Shown here: in pieces, positions 1-10,906 of the stretch
Position numbering within the stretch: the stretch's first letter is position 1
How the letters are laid out: every line of letters starts with the position of its first letter
Assembly: GCA_023634235.1 (NCBI GenBank)
Contig: JAMKCF010000074.1
Coordinates: 124,001 to 188,000, forward strand
DNA length: 64,000 bases
Reading direction: 5' to 3'
From: Pisaster brevispinus
Taxonomy: Eukaryota; Echinodermata; Asteroidea; Forcipulatida; Asteriidae
The notes under the pieces: generated by a model
What the model saw: the letters and a program-made list of their open reading frames with translations, nothing else
Told to the model about the DNA's origin: nothing
The model's database searches: none
Made by a program: the position numbers and the translations under genes

Positions 1-3000
1 GGGGACATGGCCAAATCCCAAAACCTGGGCAATTAGGAGCTTTCTAGCAAAAAGTGACGCCATCTTTGTTGCCCCAAAAACCTCAATAATTCATGGAATA
101 AAATGGTTGCGGCCTTCAAGTTCGAACCAGCACCGTCGGGGGAGTCGTCCGCAAAAAGTGATCGCCGAAAATCGCCATGTTACCGGGGGTCGAATTTTGG
201 GAATATTTGACAGGTAGTACCCTGTCGCCATTTTGAATTTTGGGGTCGAAAACAAAAGTGCGATTTGACGGTGCAGCGTTCTAGACTAGACTTCCCTGAA
301 GACCTTTTCTGTGTGGGGACATGGCCAAATCCCAAAACCTGGGCAATTAGGAGCTTTCTAGCAAAAAGTGACGCCATCTTTGTTGCCCCAAAAACCTCAA
401 TAATTCATGGAATAAAATGGTTGCGGCCTTCAAGTTCGAACCAGCACCGTCGGGGGAGTCGTCCGCAAAAAGTGATCGCCGAAAATCGCCATGTTACCGG
501 GAATCGAATTTTGGGAATATTTGACAGGTAGTACCCTGTCGCCATTTTGAATTTTGGGGTCGAAAACAAAAGTGCGATTTGACGGTGCAGCGTTCTAGAC
601 TAGACTTCCCTGAAGACCTTTTCTGTGTGGGGACATGGCCAAATCCCAAAACCTGGGCAATTAGGAGCTTTCTAGCAAAAAGTGACGCCATCTTTGTTGC
701 CCCAAAAACCTCAATAATTCATGGAATAAAATGGTTGCGGCCTTCAAGTTCGAACCAGCACCGTCGGGGGAGTCGTCCGCAAAAAGTGATCGCCGAAAAT
801 CGCCATGTTACCGGGGGTCGAATTTTGGGAATATTTGACAGGTAGTAAGTACCCTGTCGCCATTTTGAATTTTGGGGTCGAAAACAAAAGTGCGATTTGA
901 CGGTGCAGCGTTCTAGACTAGACTTCCCTGAAGACCTTTTCTGTGTGGGGACATGGCCAAATCCCAAAACCTGGGCAATTAGGAGCTTTCTAGCAAAAAG
1001 TGACGCCATCTTTGTTGCCCCAAAAACCTCAATAATTCAGGGAATAAAATGGTTGCGGCCTTCAAGTTCGAACCAGCACCGTCGGGGGAGTCGTCCGCAA
1101 AAAGTGATCGCCGAAAATCGCCATGTTACCGGGGGTCGAATTTTGGGAATATTTGACAGGTAGTACCCTGTCGCCATTTTGAATTTTGGGGTCGAAAACA
1201 AAAGTGCGATTTGACGGTGCAGCGTTCTAGACTAGACTTCCCTGAAGACCTTTTCTGTGTGGGGACATGGCCAAATCCCAAAACCTGGGCAATTAGGAGC
1301 TTTCTAGCAAAAAGTGACGCCATCTTTGTTGCCCCAAAAACCTCAATAATTCATGGAATAAAATGGTTGCGGCCTTCAAGTACGAACCAGCACCGTCGGG
1401 GGAGTCGTCCGCAAAAAGTGACCGCCGAAAATCGCCATGTTACCGGGGGTCGAATTTTGGGAATATTTGACAGGTAGTACCCTGTCGCCATTTTGAATTT
1501 TGGGGTCGAAAACAAAAGTGCGATTTGACGGTGCAGCGTTCTAGACTAGACTTCCCTGAAGACCTTTTCTGTGTGGGGACATGGCCAAATCCCAAAACCT
1601 GGGCAATTAGGAGCTTTCTAGCAAAAAGTGACGCCATCTTTCTTGCCCCAAAAACCTCAATAATTCATGGAATAAAATGGTTGCGGCCTTCAAGTTCGAA
1701 CCAGCACCGTCGGGGGAGTCGTCCGCAAAAAGTGATCGCCGAAAATCGCCATGTTACCGGGGGTCGAATTTTGGGAATATTTGACAGGTAGTACCCTGTC
1801 GCCATTTTGAATTTTGGGGTCGAAAACAAAAGTGCGATTTGACGGTGCAGCGTTCTAGACTAGACTTCCCTGAAGACCTTTTCTGTGTGGGGACATGGCC
1901 AAATCCCAAAACCTGGGCAATTAGGAGCTTTCTAGCAAAAAGTGACGCCATCTTTGTTGCCCCAAAAACCTCAATAATTCATGGAATAAAATGGTTGCGG
2001 CCTTCAAGTTCGAACCAGCACCGTCGGGGGAGTCGTCCGCAAAAAGTGATCGCCGAAAATCGCCATGTTACCGGGGGTCGAATTTTGGGAATATTTGACA
2101 GGTAGTACCCTGTCGCCATTTTGAATTTTGGGGTCGAAAACAAAAGTGCGATTTGACGGTGCAGCGTTCTAGACTAGACTTCCCTGAAGACCTTTTCTGT
2201 GTGGGGACATGGCCAAATCCCAAAACCTGGGCAATTAGGAGCTTTCTAGCAAAAAGTGACGCCATCTTTGTTGCCCCCAAAACCTCAATAATTCATGGAA
2301 TAAAATGGTTGCGGCCTTCAAGTTCGAACCAGCACCGTCGGGGGAGTCGTCCGCAAAAAGTGATCGCCGAAAATCGCCATGTTACCGGGGGTCGAATTTT
2401 GGGAATATTTGACAGGTAGTACCCTGTCGCCATTTTGAATTTTGGGGTCGAAAACAAAAGTGCGATTTGACGGTGCAGCGTTCTAGACTAGACTTCCCTG
2501 AAGACCTTTTCTGTGTGGGGACATGGCCAAATCCCAAAACCTGGGCAATTAGGAGCTTTCTAGCAAAAAGTGACGCCATCTTTGTTGCCCCAAAAACCTC
2601 AATAATTCATGGAATAAAATGGTTGCGGCCTTCAAGTTCGAACCAGCACCGTTGGGGGAGTCGTCCGCAAAAAGTGATCGCCGAAAATCGCCATGTTACC
2701 GGGGGTCGAATTTTGGGAATATTTGACAGGTAGTACCCTGTCGCCATTTTGAATTTTGGGGTCGAAAACAAAAGTTCGATTTGACGGTGCAGCGTTCTAG
2801 ACTAGACTTCCCTGAAGACCTTTTCTGTGTGGGGACATGGCCAAATCCCAAAACCTGGGCAATTAGGAGCTTTCTAGCAAAAAGTGACGCCATCTTTGTT
2901 GCCCCCAAAACCTCAATAATTCATGGAATAAAATGGTTGCGGCCTTCAAGTTCGAACCAGCACCGTCGGGGGAGTCGTCCGCAAAAAGTGATCGCCGAAA

Positions 3001-4338
3001 ATCGCCATGTTACCGGGGGTCGAATTTTGGGAATATTTGACAGGTAGTACCCTGTCGCCATTTTGAATTTTGGGGTCGAAAACAAAAGTGCAATTTGACG
3101 GTGCAGCGTTCTAGACTAGACTTCCCTGAAGACCTTTTCTGTGTGGGGACATGGCCAAATCCCAAAACCTGGGCAATTAGGAGCTTTCTAGCAAAAAGTG
3201 ACGCCATCTTTGTTGCCCCCAAAACCTCAATAATTCATGGAATAAAATGGTTGCGGCCTTCAAGTTCGAACCAGCACCGTCGGGGGAGTCGTCCGCAAAA
3301 AGTGATCGCCGAAAATCGCCATGTTACCGGGGGTCGAACTTTGGGAATATTTGACAGGTAGTACCCTGTCGCCATTTTGAATTTTGGGGTCGAAAACAAA
3401 AGTGCGATTTGACGTTGCAGCGTTCTAGACTAGACTTCCCTGAAGACCTTTTCTGTGTGGGGACATGGCCAAATCCCAAAACCTGGGCAATTAGGAGCTT
3501 TCTAGCAAAAAGTGACGCCATCTTTCTTGCCCCAAAAACCTCAATAATTCATGGAATAAAATGGTTGCGGCCTTCAAGTTCGAACCAGCACCGTCGGGGG
3601 AGTCGTCCGCAAAAAGTGATCGCCGAAAATCGCCATGTTACCGGGGGTCGAATTTTGGGAATATTTGACAGGTAGTACCCTGTCGCCATTTTGAATTTTG
3701 GGGTCGAAAACAAAAGTGCGATTTGACGGTGCAGCGTTCTAGACTAGACTTCCCTGAAGACCTTTTCTGTGTGGGGACATGGCCAAATCCCAAAACCTGG
3801 GCAATTAGGAGCTTTCTAGCAAAAAGTGACGCCATCTTTGTTGCCCCAAAAACCTCAATAATTCATGGAATAAAATGGTTGCGGCCTTCAAGTTCGAACC
3901 AGCACCGTCGGGGGAGTCGTCCGCAAAAAGTGATCGCCGAAAATCGCCATGTTACCGGGGGTCGAGTTTTGGGAATATTTGACAGGTAGTACCCTGTCGC
4001 CATTTTGAATTTTGGGGTCGAAAACAAAAGTGCGATTTGACGGTGCAGCACTGTAGACTAGACTTCCCTGAAGACCTTTTCTGTGTGGGGACATGGCCAA
4101 ATCCCAAAACCTGGGCAATTAGGAGCTTTCTAGCAAAAAGTGCCCCCAAAACCTCAATAATTAATGGAATAAAATGGTTGCGGCCTTCAAATTAGAACCA
4201 GCACCGTCGGGGGAGTCGTCCGCAAAAAGTGATCGCCGAAAATCGCCATGTTACCGGGGGTCGAATTTTTGGAATATTTGACAGGTAGAACCCTGTCGCC
4301 GTTTTGAATTTTGGGGTCGAAAACAAAAGTGCGATTTG
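1..4338. repeat. 314-bp satellite array, about 13 units
   Basis: Head-to-tail copies recur with an exact 314-bp step. The marker GCGATTTGACGGTGCAGC repeats about every 314 bp through the array. One unit is 318 bp because of an extra AGTA near 847, and the last unit lacks about 15 bp near 4141. Copies differ by only a few substitutions. The array is already in progress at base 1, so its left end lies outside the window. Each unit has an 88-codon plus frame and a 65-70-codon minus frame, but 314 is not a multiple of 3 and no codon-level constraint is visible, so these frames are not treated as genes. Each unit carries three AANATGGCG words on the minus strand. Confidence 0.97.
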
Positions 4339-4682
4339 ACGGTGCAGCATTCTAGACTAGACTTCCCTGAAGACCTTTTTTGAGTGGGGACATGGCCAAA
4401 TTCCAAAACCTAGACAATTAGGAGCTTGTTACCATAAAGTGACGCCATCTTTGTTGCCCAAAAAACCTCAATAATTCATGGAATAAAATCGTTGCAGTCT
4501 TCAAATTCGAACCAGCACCATCGGGGGAGGTGCCCGCAACGAGTTGTCGCAACAGGCTGTTTTGAATTTTTGAGTAACAAATTAAAGTGCGATTTGACGG
4601 CAAAAAAACCCTTGATAAAAGAAGTTGTGCAGTTAAACTTCGAACCAGTGGATCCGCCCTTTGAATGGTGAAATACAAAATC
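4339..4682. repeat. Degenerate edge copy of the 314-bp satellite
   Basis: The last satellite unit is recognisable by the GGTGCAGCATTCTAGAC, CAATAATTCATGG and CGAACCAGCACC blocks. It has many substitutions and its second half is rearranged: a GCGATTTGACGG block and a CTTCGAACCAG block recur in the wrong spacing. Similarity ends near 4682. Decay at the edge of an otherwise homogeneous array is what unequal crossing-over predicts. Confidence 0.85.
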
Positions 4683-6077
4683 TAGACCATCTGGAAGACT
4701 GTGGGATTGCTGTCAGTTATTTTAACATTTGGAATAGGGCCAGAATATTTGAGATAAGCGTTACCAGTTATCAAGTGGTGAGGTTTTATTACTATGTCCC
4801 AAATGGACTTTTCTGCAATCGAGGGTAAACAAGTGATTGGCATTTCGAGATGGTTAGAAAATTTTAAAAGTTGCCTCTGGACATCATTTCATATCCGGGT
4901 CAAAAATAAGGCTTGTTTGACCAATCTATTTTATTTTCGTCTGCTGTTTTCCATACTACGTTTGTTCGTTTCCGTATATTCAAAAGTTGGTTGCTTACCT
5001 TGACTGGCTTTTGTTTGGCTGTAGTTGTACCATTCCATGCACTGTGACTGAGTTGTCCGGTACGCTATTTTGTCAGACAATCAGCTGGACCTTTCCATGC
5101 AGCAGAGTTGACCGCTCCTCTGATCTGAATGATTTACTTGATCGTCTGTACCGACCACTGGCAGACACTATTTCCTTCTTTATCGCTCTAGAGGGAGGTA
5201 TATATAACCAGAACTAGTGTAGAAAACTGAATTCTTCTCAGAATATCTGCCTTTCAGCCAGCACAAACCATGCAGACGAAATTATATGGAAACAGTTGAA
5301 AAATGTGTGCTTTATTGATAAAATTGAATGGTTGGCCAGCCTCTTGTTATTAGCTCCTACGACATTGAAAGATCGTTGCGACCTAATGAATTCAAATGAT
5401 CTTATTTGACCAGTGAAATGTAAACTGTTAAAATTGAAATATGCCTTTGTTACTGTTGAATGTTGATATGATGGAGCAATCATTTTAGATGAGCAAGACG
5501 TTTAAATTTAAAAAGTCTTAAATTTAATTGGCCGGAGAAAGATCTATGTTTGGGTTGAAACTAAACAGAAAAATAGCATCTGGCAGGTGATGGCGAATGT
5601 GGACAGGGTCATTTAGCCATAGTTTGCTGGGGAATATTTAATAACATGTGTTCATACTACGTCATCAATTGTGCTTAAAATCGTCAATATTTTGAGACGC
5701 GAAGTTCAAGAATCAATGGCATCGAGAGAATAACCCGCTTCATCTGTTAGCTTAAAAATAGAAAATTTTTGACAAACTGCAGTAGTATGCCAGCCAGTTC
5801 AGTGTCAAATTGAAGGCGCAAGAATCTCCTGCCCTCTGTTGTATTTTAAGTTTTCAATGAAATAAAAATGATATGTTCAACCATACTTTCCAAAAACCCA
5901 CTATTTCTTCTTCTGATTTAGGCTGCATTGAAAATGTGCACCATCTCCCTGGAAACAATCTTAACACTTATATTCTCTTGGAAATGAATGACAACCTAAT
6001 CTGATGAAGTTCTTCTCAAGACTCTCAAACTTAGTTTAGAGAATGTTGATGCTTCTTTTGTCTACTGCATCTTACAG
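4683..6077. other. No gene or repeat recognised
   Basis: AT-rich single-copy-looking DNA. The open frames at 4794-5003, 4987-5217 and 5238-5483 are short, overlap stop-rich sequence and show no domain or exon-boundary signal. Confidence 0.5.
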
Positions 6078-6477
6078 TGTGGTCTAAATTGCACCTAAAT
6101 TGCCTCAGCAAATCATGCGAGGAGAAGCAACAGAGAAATGTCTTACAAAAATGTCAACAACAAAAACCACTGACACAGAAAAACAGGTTAACAGGTGGGA
6201 CCAACATTCCCCTCAAGAGACTCTAGAATAATGGATCTGAAGCAGGGTATATAAGAACATGGAAAGACACCGCCACAAATAAACAGAGTCTCATGTGCAC
6301 ACTCTGGTACAAAGTACAGGAGTTGAGCCTTGTCGGGAGACTACAATAACCGTTGAACCCAATGGACAAGTTTGCTGTTATGTGATATTAAAATGTGGTA
6401 TGTTTATCAGTCCATCGTTTCTCATAACTGTGAGTAAGGACTTAGACTGTTAGCTACAATTGGTGTTCGACATGGGG
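6078..6477 (+). mobile_element. Possible LTR fragment with primer-binding-site-like sequence
   Basis: A TATATAAG box at 6248-6255 is followed by AATAAA at 6278-6283. About 175 bp later the sequence GCTACA-AT-TGGTGTTCGACATGGGG (6453-6477) looks like an LTR 3' end (CA), a two-base spacer and a primer-binding site beginning TGG. This is the order expected of a 5' LTR and leader. The 5' boundary is a guess, taken from the TGTGG at 6078. No gag, pol or second LTR is visible in the following sequence, so at most this is a remnant. The motif match could be chance. Confidence 0.3.
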
Positions 6478-7087
6478 CGTAGAGTAGCCACCCCGGCCAG
6501 CCGTTGTGTCCTCATTGTGAGCTTGGAATCTCCGGAATTCTTAGGAAGTTATTTTAGTAGTTTTTTTTTTTTTTTTTGGGGGGGGGACTTCTGTACAAGA
6601 AAAAATTAGTGTGTTCAGAATGGGAACATTGGGGGGGGGGGGTGCCCTCTCCATGATATCGGTCATGGTACAGTTATCCGGGGACCAATTTCATAAAACA
6701 GCGTGTGTACAAAAACAAGTAGCAAAGCACAACAAAATCTGTTTTTATTCCAGAATAACATTGCCATCTAAAACACGTTTTCTCATGTACCATCTAAGAC
6801 TGGTATTGTGTTCATTTATGCTTAGCATAAACTTATTAAGCAGTAGTTCTTACTCATTAACGCAGCTCTTTCTGACTTGGCCATGGCTGCTAGAAATTAA
6901 AAATACACTACAGTACAGTGTTACCCAAATGTTCAACTCCAACACTGTGCAACGAAAATGCCACCATTTAATCCCCCCTTTTTCGTCAATCTTACCTTTA
7001 TAATGCCCTCTTTAAGATGAGTGACTTTTGCAGCAAATATTTCCAGGGCTTTCACTGAAATAGTCACTCCTTCCGATGCATACACTG
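6478..7087. other. No gene; T17-G9 and G12 homopolymer tracts
   Basis: Contains a T-run passing directly into a G-run at 6561-6586 and a separate G12 at 6631-6642. The 130-codon plus frame at 6611-7003 opens in the G-tract and shows no recognisable protein features. Confidence 0.5.
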
Positions 7088-7200
7088 TACACGTGTGATT
7101 GTTGTGAACCAACACACGTGTGCATCCGGGTTAAAACCGCAAGCACATGTCTATTATTAGAAAACAAGATGGCGTCTTCCGTTTTTCATTATGATTGGTC
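7088..7200 (+). promoter_or_regulatory. Promoter-like motif cluster with TISU-type ATG
   Basis: Two perfect CACGTG E-boxes lie 25 bp apart (7090-7095 and 7115-7120). They are followed by CAAGATGGCGTC (7165-7176), which matches the TISU/YY1 consensus SAASATGGCGGC at 11 of 12 positions. Next come CTTCCG (an ETS-type word on the reverse strand) and ATTGG at 7194-7198 (a reverse CCAAT box). The ATG at 7169 opens a 19-codon frame, MASSVFHYDWS onward, that stops near 7228 without an obvious splice donor. The motifs are seen directly; promoter activity is inferred. Confidence 0.35.
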
Positions 7201-7945
7201 GTATCTTAACAAATGTATTTCTAGTTGATGAGCAACAAAACAAACTTCATTCGTGATTGTAAATTTACATTATTTTATAAGGTATTGACTTGTATTTTGT
7301 TATGCTTATGGGAGTGAAACATTCTAAGTCGAAAAAATAAGTAGAAAAAAGATAAATTATCGTTTGCTCATCAACTGAGTCCTGAATACTAATGAGCCGA
7401 CGTCATACACCTTTATCACTGAAAATGGTTTTGTTGACGTTCGGAACTAAAATTACTTTCTGTACAAATTTCAGGCAAAAAGATTCAGGTAACGAATGTT
7501 TACTTCTAACAAATAGAGGGAGTAAATATTGAAGAGTGAGTAAACTCATTTAAGCAGTGTGAATCTGTTGGAAATGTGATTCTGAGCTGGTTTTCAACTT
7601 GAACCCGTGAATAAATTAAGCAATGTCGGAATTTAGGGGCGTGGCCTGAGTTTTGCACATTAGAACTTGCGCAGGTCACCCAGTAATTGACGGATGAAGT
7701 TGTGTTGTTGCTGACGTTGACAGATCAAGTTCAAGTTGTGTTGTCTGTTGCTGACATCCAAACTTATTCTCAGTGAGACAGATTGCCGTCATAGTTTTCA
7801 GAATGACATTGAGGTATTGAGATATTTGAATAATATTTTGGGAAGTTGTTCATCTGGAATGCGCATTCATAAGCGTAAATTTATCACTGGTTTGTTTGGA
7901 TTTTCTACATCTTTCTTTAATTTGGGATATGTCATTTAAGAAGCT
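7201..7945. other. No gene recognised
   Basis: AT-rich sequence with no exon, transposon end or tandem repeat that could be supported. Confidence 0.45.
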
Positions 7946-8131
7946 GTGGAGCTAGACATTGGACTTGGGGAGCCAAACTGTACTTTAAAACTATTGAGCT
8001 AGATTAGTGGAGCTATGGATCTAGCTTAATTTATAACTTGAGGAGCTACATGGCTAAATTATTACCATGGGGAGCTAACTTAACACCTAATGAGCTGCAG
8101 AGCTAAATTATTACCAGGAGAGCTAACTAAA
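7946..8131. repeat. Degenerate GAGCTA-type tandem repeat
   Basis: GAGCTA/GAGCCA/GAGCTG words recur at 15-30 bp intervals. The clearest duplication is AGCTAAATTATTACCA followed by GGGGAGCTAAC or GGAGAGCTAAC, near 8051-8081 and 8101-8131. It is an old, diverged minisatellite. Confidence 0.6.
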
Positions 8132-9721
8132 TGGCATGTCTGTTCTCAATGTCAAGTTAAACGCAAAAGAAGTTGGACTTTAATCCGTGTTTAAAAAACA
8201 TCAGCACTAGATTCTCCATTTTGACGTTATGCTTTGCTTTGCATTGACGTTTGCATTGACTATGAACCTGCCTTCAAGGGTCATGTCACACCACAGCAAT
8301 TTCAACAGGCAACCAGATTCAAGAAGAAAACAAAGCACATTTGAATTTCCACATAACCTTTTGGAGGAGAATGTCTCTTGTGCTACCGAGGTGTAACTTC
8401 TGCATGCAGAACAGTTGGTTGCCTCCAAGTTTTCTGTGTAAAATGCCTGGACTCGATTCCACAAAATATTAGCAGTGAATCAATCATTATTGCTAAGCAA
8501 GTGAAATTGCTATACAATAGAATCGAAACCTGGTTTTGATTTCATAAACCTCTAGGACAAATCTTGAGGGGAGTCATTAATGCCATAGTAACTGTGACGT
8601 CACACTTTGCTCAACGATTAACCTTGACCCACAGCTAAGCTCTTTGTGAAATTGTGCCCTAGGCCCAATTTCTTAGCGCTGCTTAAGCTAAAAAAATATT
8701 GCTTAACAGTTTTCTGATCAACAAAATTGTGAAAATTGCATTCCAAATTATGGGCATTTTAAAACATGTGGTGAGTACGAAGACCTGAAGTTCCAAGACT
8801 ATATCCTTGTAACCTAAAGCCAACATTTTCAAACCAATTAATTCCCCAAACATTTGTGAAGATGCAATAGACTTGCTATTTTCCCAATACTCTTATTCAG
8901 TTTTTATTCACAATTGTATTGACAAAAGTCTTCAGTTAGGAACCACCTCTATGTTGAAAACTCTTTTCTAAAGCAAATGCATTCTAAAGAAGACTTCAGT
9001 CGTAGTTCAACACTGAACTTGCCAAACAAGCCTGAGGATAGAGAATGACAGACACCAATGATTACAGAGATACAATTCACAAAACTGATCTAGGTTGATA
9101 ATTCATTTTGGTTTAATTGACTGGCAGAGACAAACAAATTACTTCTCATTTGATTTAAATGACTTGCATAGAACGATATAACAAGCTTATAGTTCATTTG
9201 GATTTCTTGACTTACATAGGCCTAGTACAAGTTGGGTGCTCATTTGATTTAATTAAATTGTATGCAGAGTTCAAATATACTTTCCAGATTTTTGCTGAGA
9301 AAAATTATTGTTTAATTTTTTGTTCTCTGAAAAATGACCCCCCATTACAAAAATTAAATAAAATAAGAAAAATGATAAATAACAATAAATAAGAAGAAAA
9401 ATAATAATTAATAATAACAACGCTATGTTTTAAAACCAACTTTGTATATTGTCATGACTTTTTGTGTTTTGTCTAAACAGGAATTTCATTTGTAATGATC
9501 CAGATTTCAAAATGAAATACAAATATGAAAATTTCAACCATAATGTAGAGATTACAACAAAATGTTCTTTGTGATGATTTGTTTTTGTCATTTTGAGTTG
9601 TGAAGAGCCATACTTACAATTTAGATATGATTTAACATGTAAATTATATAATTCCTAATTTCTTTTAAATTCCACAACTATTAGAACCTTGGAGAATTGT
9701 GAAAATAAAATGGCCTGATCA
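8132..9721. other. No gene; fragment of a dispersed repeat near 8640-8740
   Basis: GGCCCAATTTCTTAGCGCTGCTTAAGC at 8652-8678 and the following TGCTTAACAG resemble a short dispersed repeat common in marine invertebrate genomes. The resemblance is from memory and could not be checked. The rest is AT-rich and contains no supported gene. A simple A-rich stretch ends the segment at about 9350-9420. Confidence 0.35.
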
Positions 9722-9729
9722 GTTACAAG

Positions 9730-10898
9730 CAGTGTTGGAGGTCTCGAGGCCGGCCTCGGCCTCGAGGCCGGTCTCGAGGCCGACTTTGGACGGCCTTGGT
9801 CTCGGCCTCGGCCTCCCCTTGTCATGACTCGGTCTTGGCCTTGGCCTCGGCACCTTCTGGCCTCGAAGAATAAGCCGAGGCCGGTTCGAGGCCGCCAGTT
9901 TCTACTCAAATTTCCCACCATTTACTTTTCAAAAAAAATTATCTCGTGAAAAAATACAATTACTGAAGCGGACTCCTGAGGTTTCGCGGAACGAAATTGC
10001 GCATACTTTACGAGCGCAAAAGACACAACTAACGTGCGCAACCGGACCCCAAAGATTGCAGATTTGAAATAGACTGGCTCCTGCTCGTTACCGGCATTAC
10101 CGAAAGTAATGACGCGGCATAGAAACCAGCCCAATGTATTTAGATACGAATGCTTTGGAACCCTTATGTTTTTAAAGTGTAATGAACACAAACTTTGAGG
10201 AGTGGAGATACAATACTGGTAAAATACATAATACAATCTATGATTTGGAATGTTTAATTTTGTTATGAAGTGGATATGGTTGGAAAGATCTTTTAAAATT
10301 AGAATATAATGATCAGACTGATAATGATCCAAACAAATATGCCTCAAAATTGTGTGGTTTTCCTTTATACTTCGTGAACTATTAAACACAGTTTGCCATT
10401 TTGTGGAGTCAAAGATTTGGTCGTACAAAATGGCGGGCCGTGTTAGTCCACGAAGTAAAAGGAAAAATCACACAATTTTGAGGCATATTTTGTTTAAATC
10501 ATTAAATTCTACTTCTAAAATATCTTTCCGACCATATTTCATATCACAAAAAACACTTTTTACATCACAAAACTGCCCAAATTGCCCAATCTAAGGCAAC
10601 GTGTCCCTACATGTAAACGCTCGCAGTTTGTCAATCTCATTGTACCTTCGTGGTGAAATAATAAAACCGTTTCAAAGTATCACCTTTGCGTAAACGTTTG
10701 CTTTTTTTCTACCCGTATGTGTGTGCATAATATTATAATAATTTAACTGGCCTCGGCCTCGGCCTTGGCCTCGGACACTGTGGCCTTGGCCTTGGCCTCG
10801 GCCTCGAGTGCTGTGACTCGGTCTTGGCCTCGGCCTCGCAGACCCATGACTCGGACTCGGCCTTGGCCTCGAAGGTCATGGACTCGACTACAACACTG
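9730..10898. mobile_element. Non-autonomous hAT-type element with 8-bp TSD
   Basis: The element begins CAGTGTTG and ends CAACACTG, with partial inverted similarity continuing inward (AGTCGAG-type). It is flanked by identical 8-bp duplications GTTACAAG at 9722-9729 and 10899-10906. An 8-bp target duplication and a CAG-type terminus are hallmarks of the hAT superfamily. Both subterminal regions (9738-9895 and 10748-10880) are GC-rich hexamer-like repeats of CCTCGG/CCTTGG in the middle of AT-rich DNA. A shared ATGACTCGG-CTTGGCC motif appears in the same orientation at both ends. The interior holds a large palindrome. No transposase frame is recognisable; the 168-codon minus frame at 9922-10428 has no family signature. 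It is a miniature element mobilised in trans, by inference. Confidence 0.88.
10257..10553. repeat. Near-perfect 300-bp palindrome inside the hAT element
   Basis: The left arm (10257-10404) is the reverse complement of the right arm (10425-10553) over nearly its whole length, with a 20-bp centre. Matching blocks include AATATGCCTCAAAATTGTGT with ACACAATTTTGAGGCATATT, and GCCATTTTGT with ACAAAATGGC. The left arm has about 15 extra bases near 10311-10330, a partial duplication of AATGAT. The transcript would fold into a long hairpin. It may be a foldback element nested in the hAT element, or an inverted duplication that arose within it. Confidence 0.85.
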
Positions 10899-10906
10899 GT
10901 TACAAG

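Noticed and set aside
1..4149. Open frames of 88 and 65-70 codons in every satellite unit
   Set aside because: Unit length is not a multiple of 3, both strands are open at once, and differences between units do not favour synonymous sites. They are by-products of a homogeneous tandem array.
1..4338. CENP-B box in the satellite
   Set aside because: The nearest stretch, around TTCGAACCAGCACCG, fails at the CGGG half of the NTTCGNNNNANNCGGGN consensus.
1..4338. RNA polymerase III promoter (B-box) on the satellite minus strand
   Set aside because: GGTTCGAACTT resembles a B-box, but no acceptable A-box lies at tRNA or SINE distance upstream and there is no tRNA fold.
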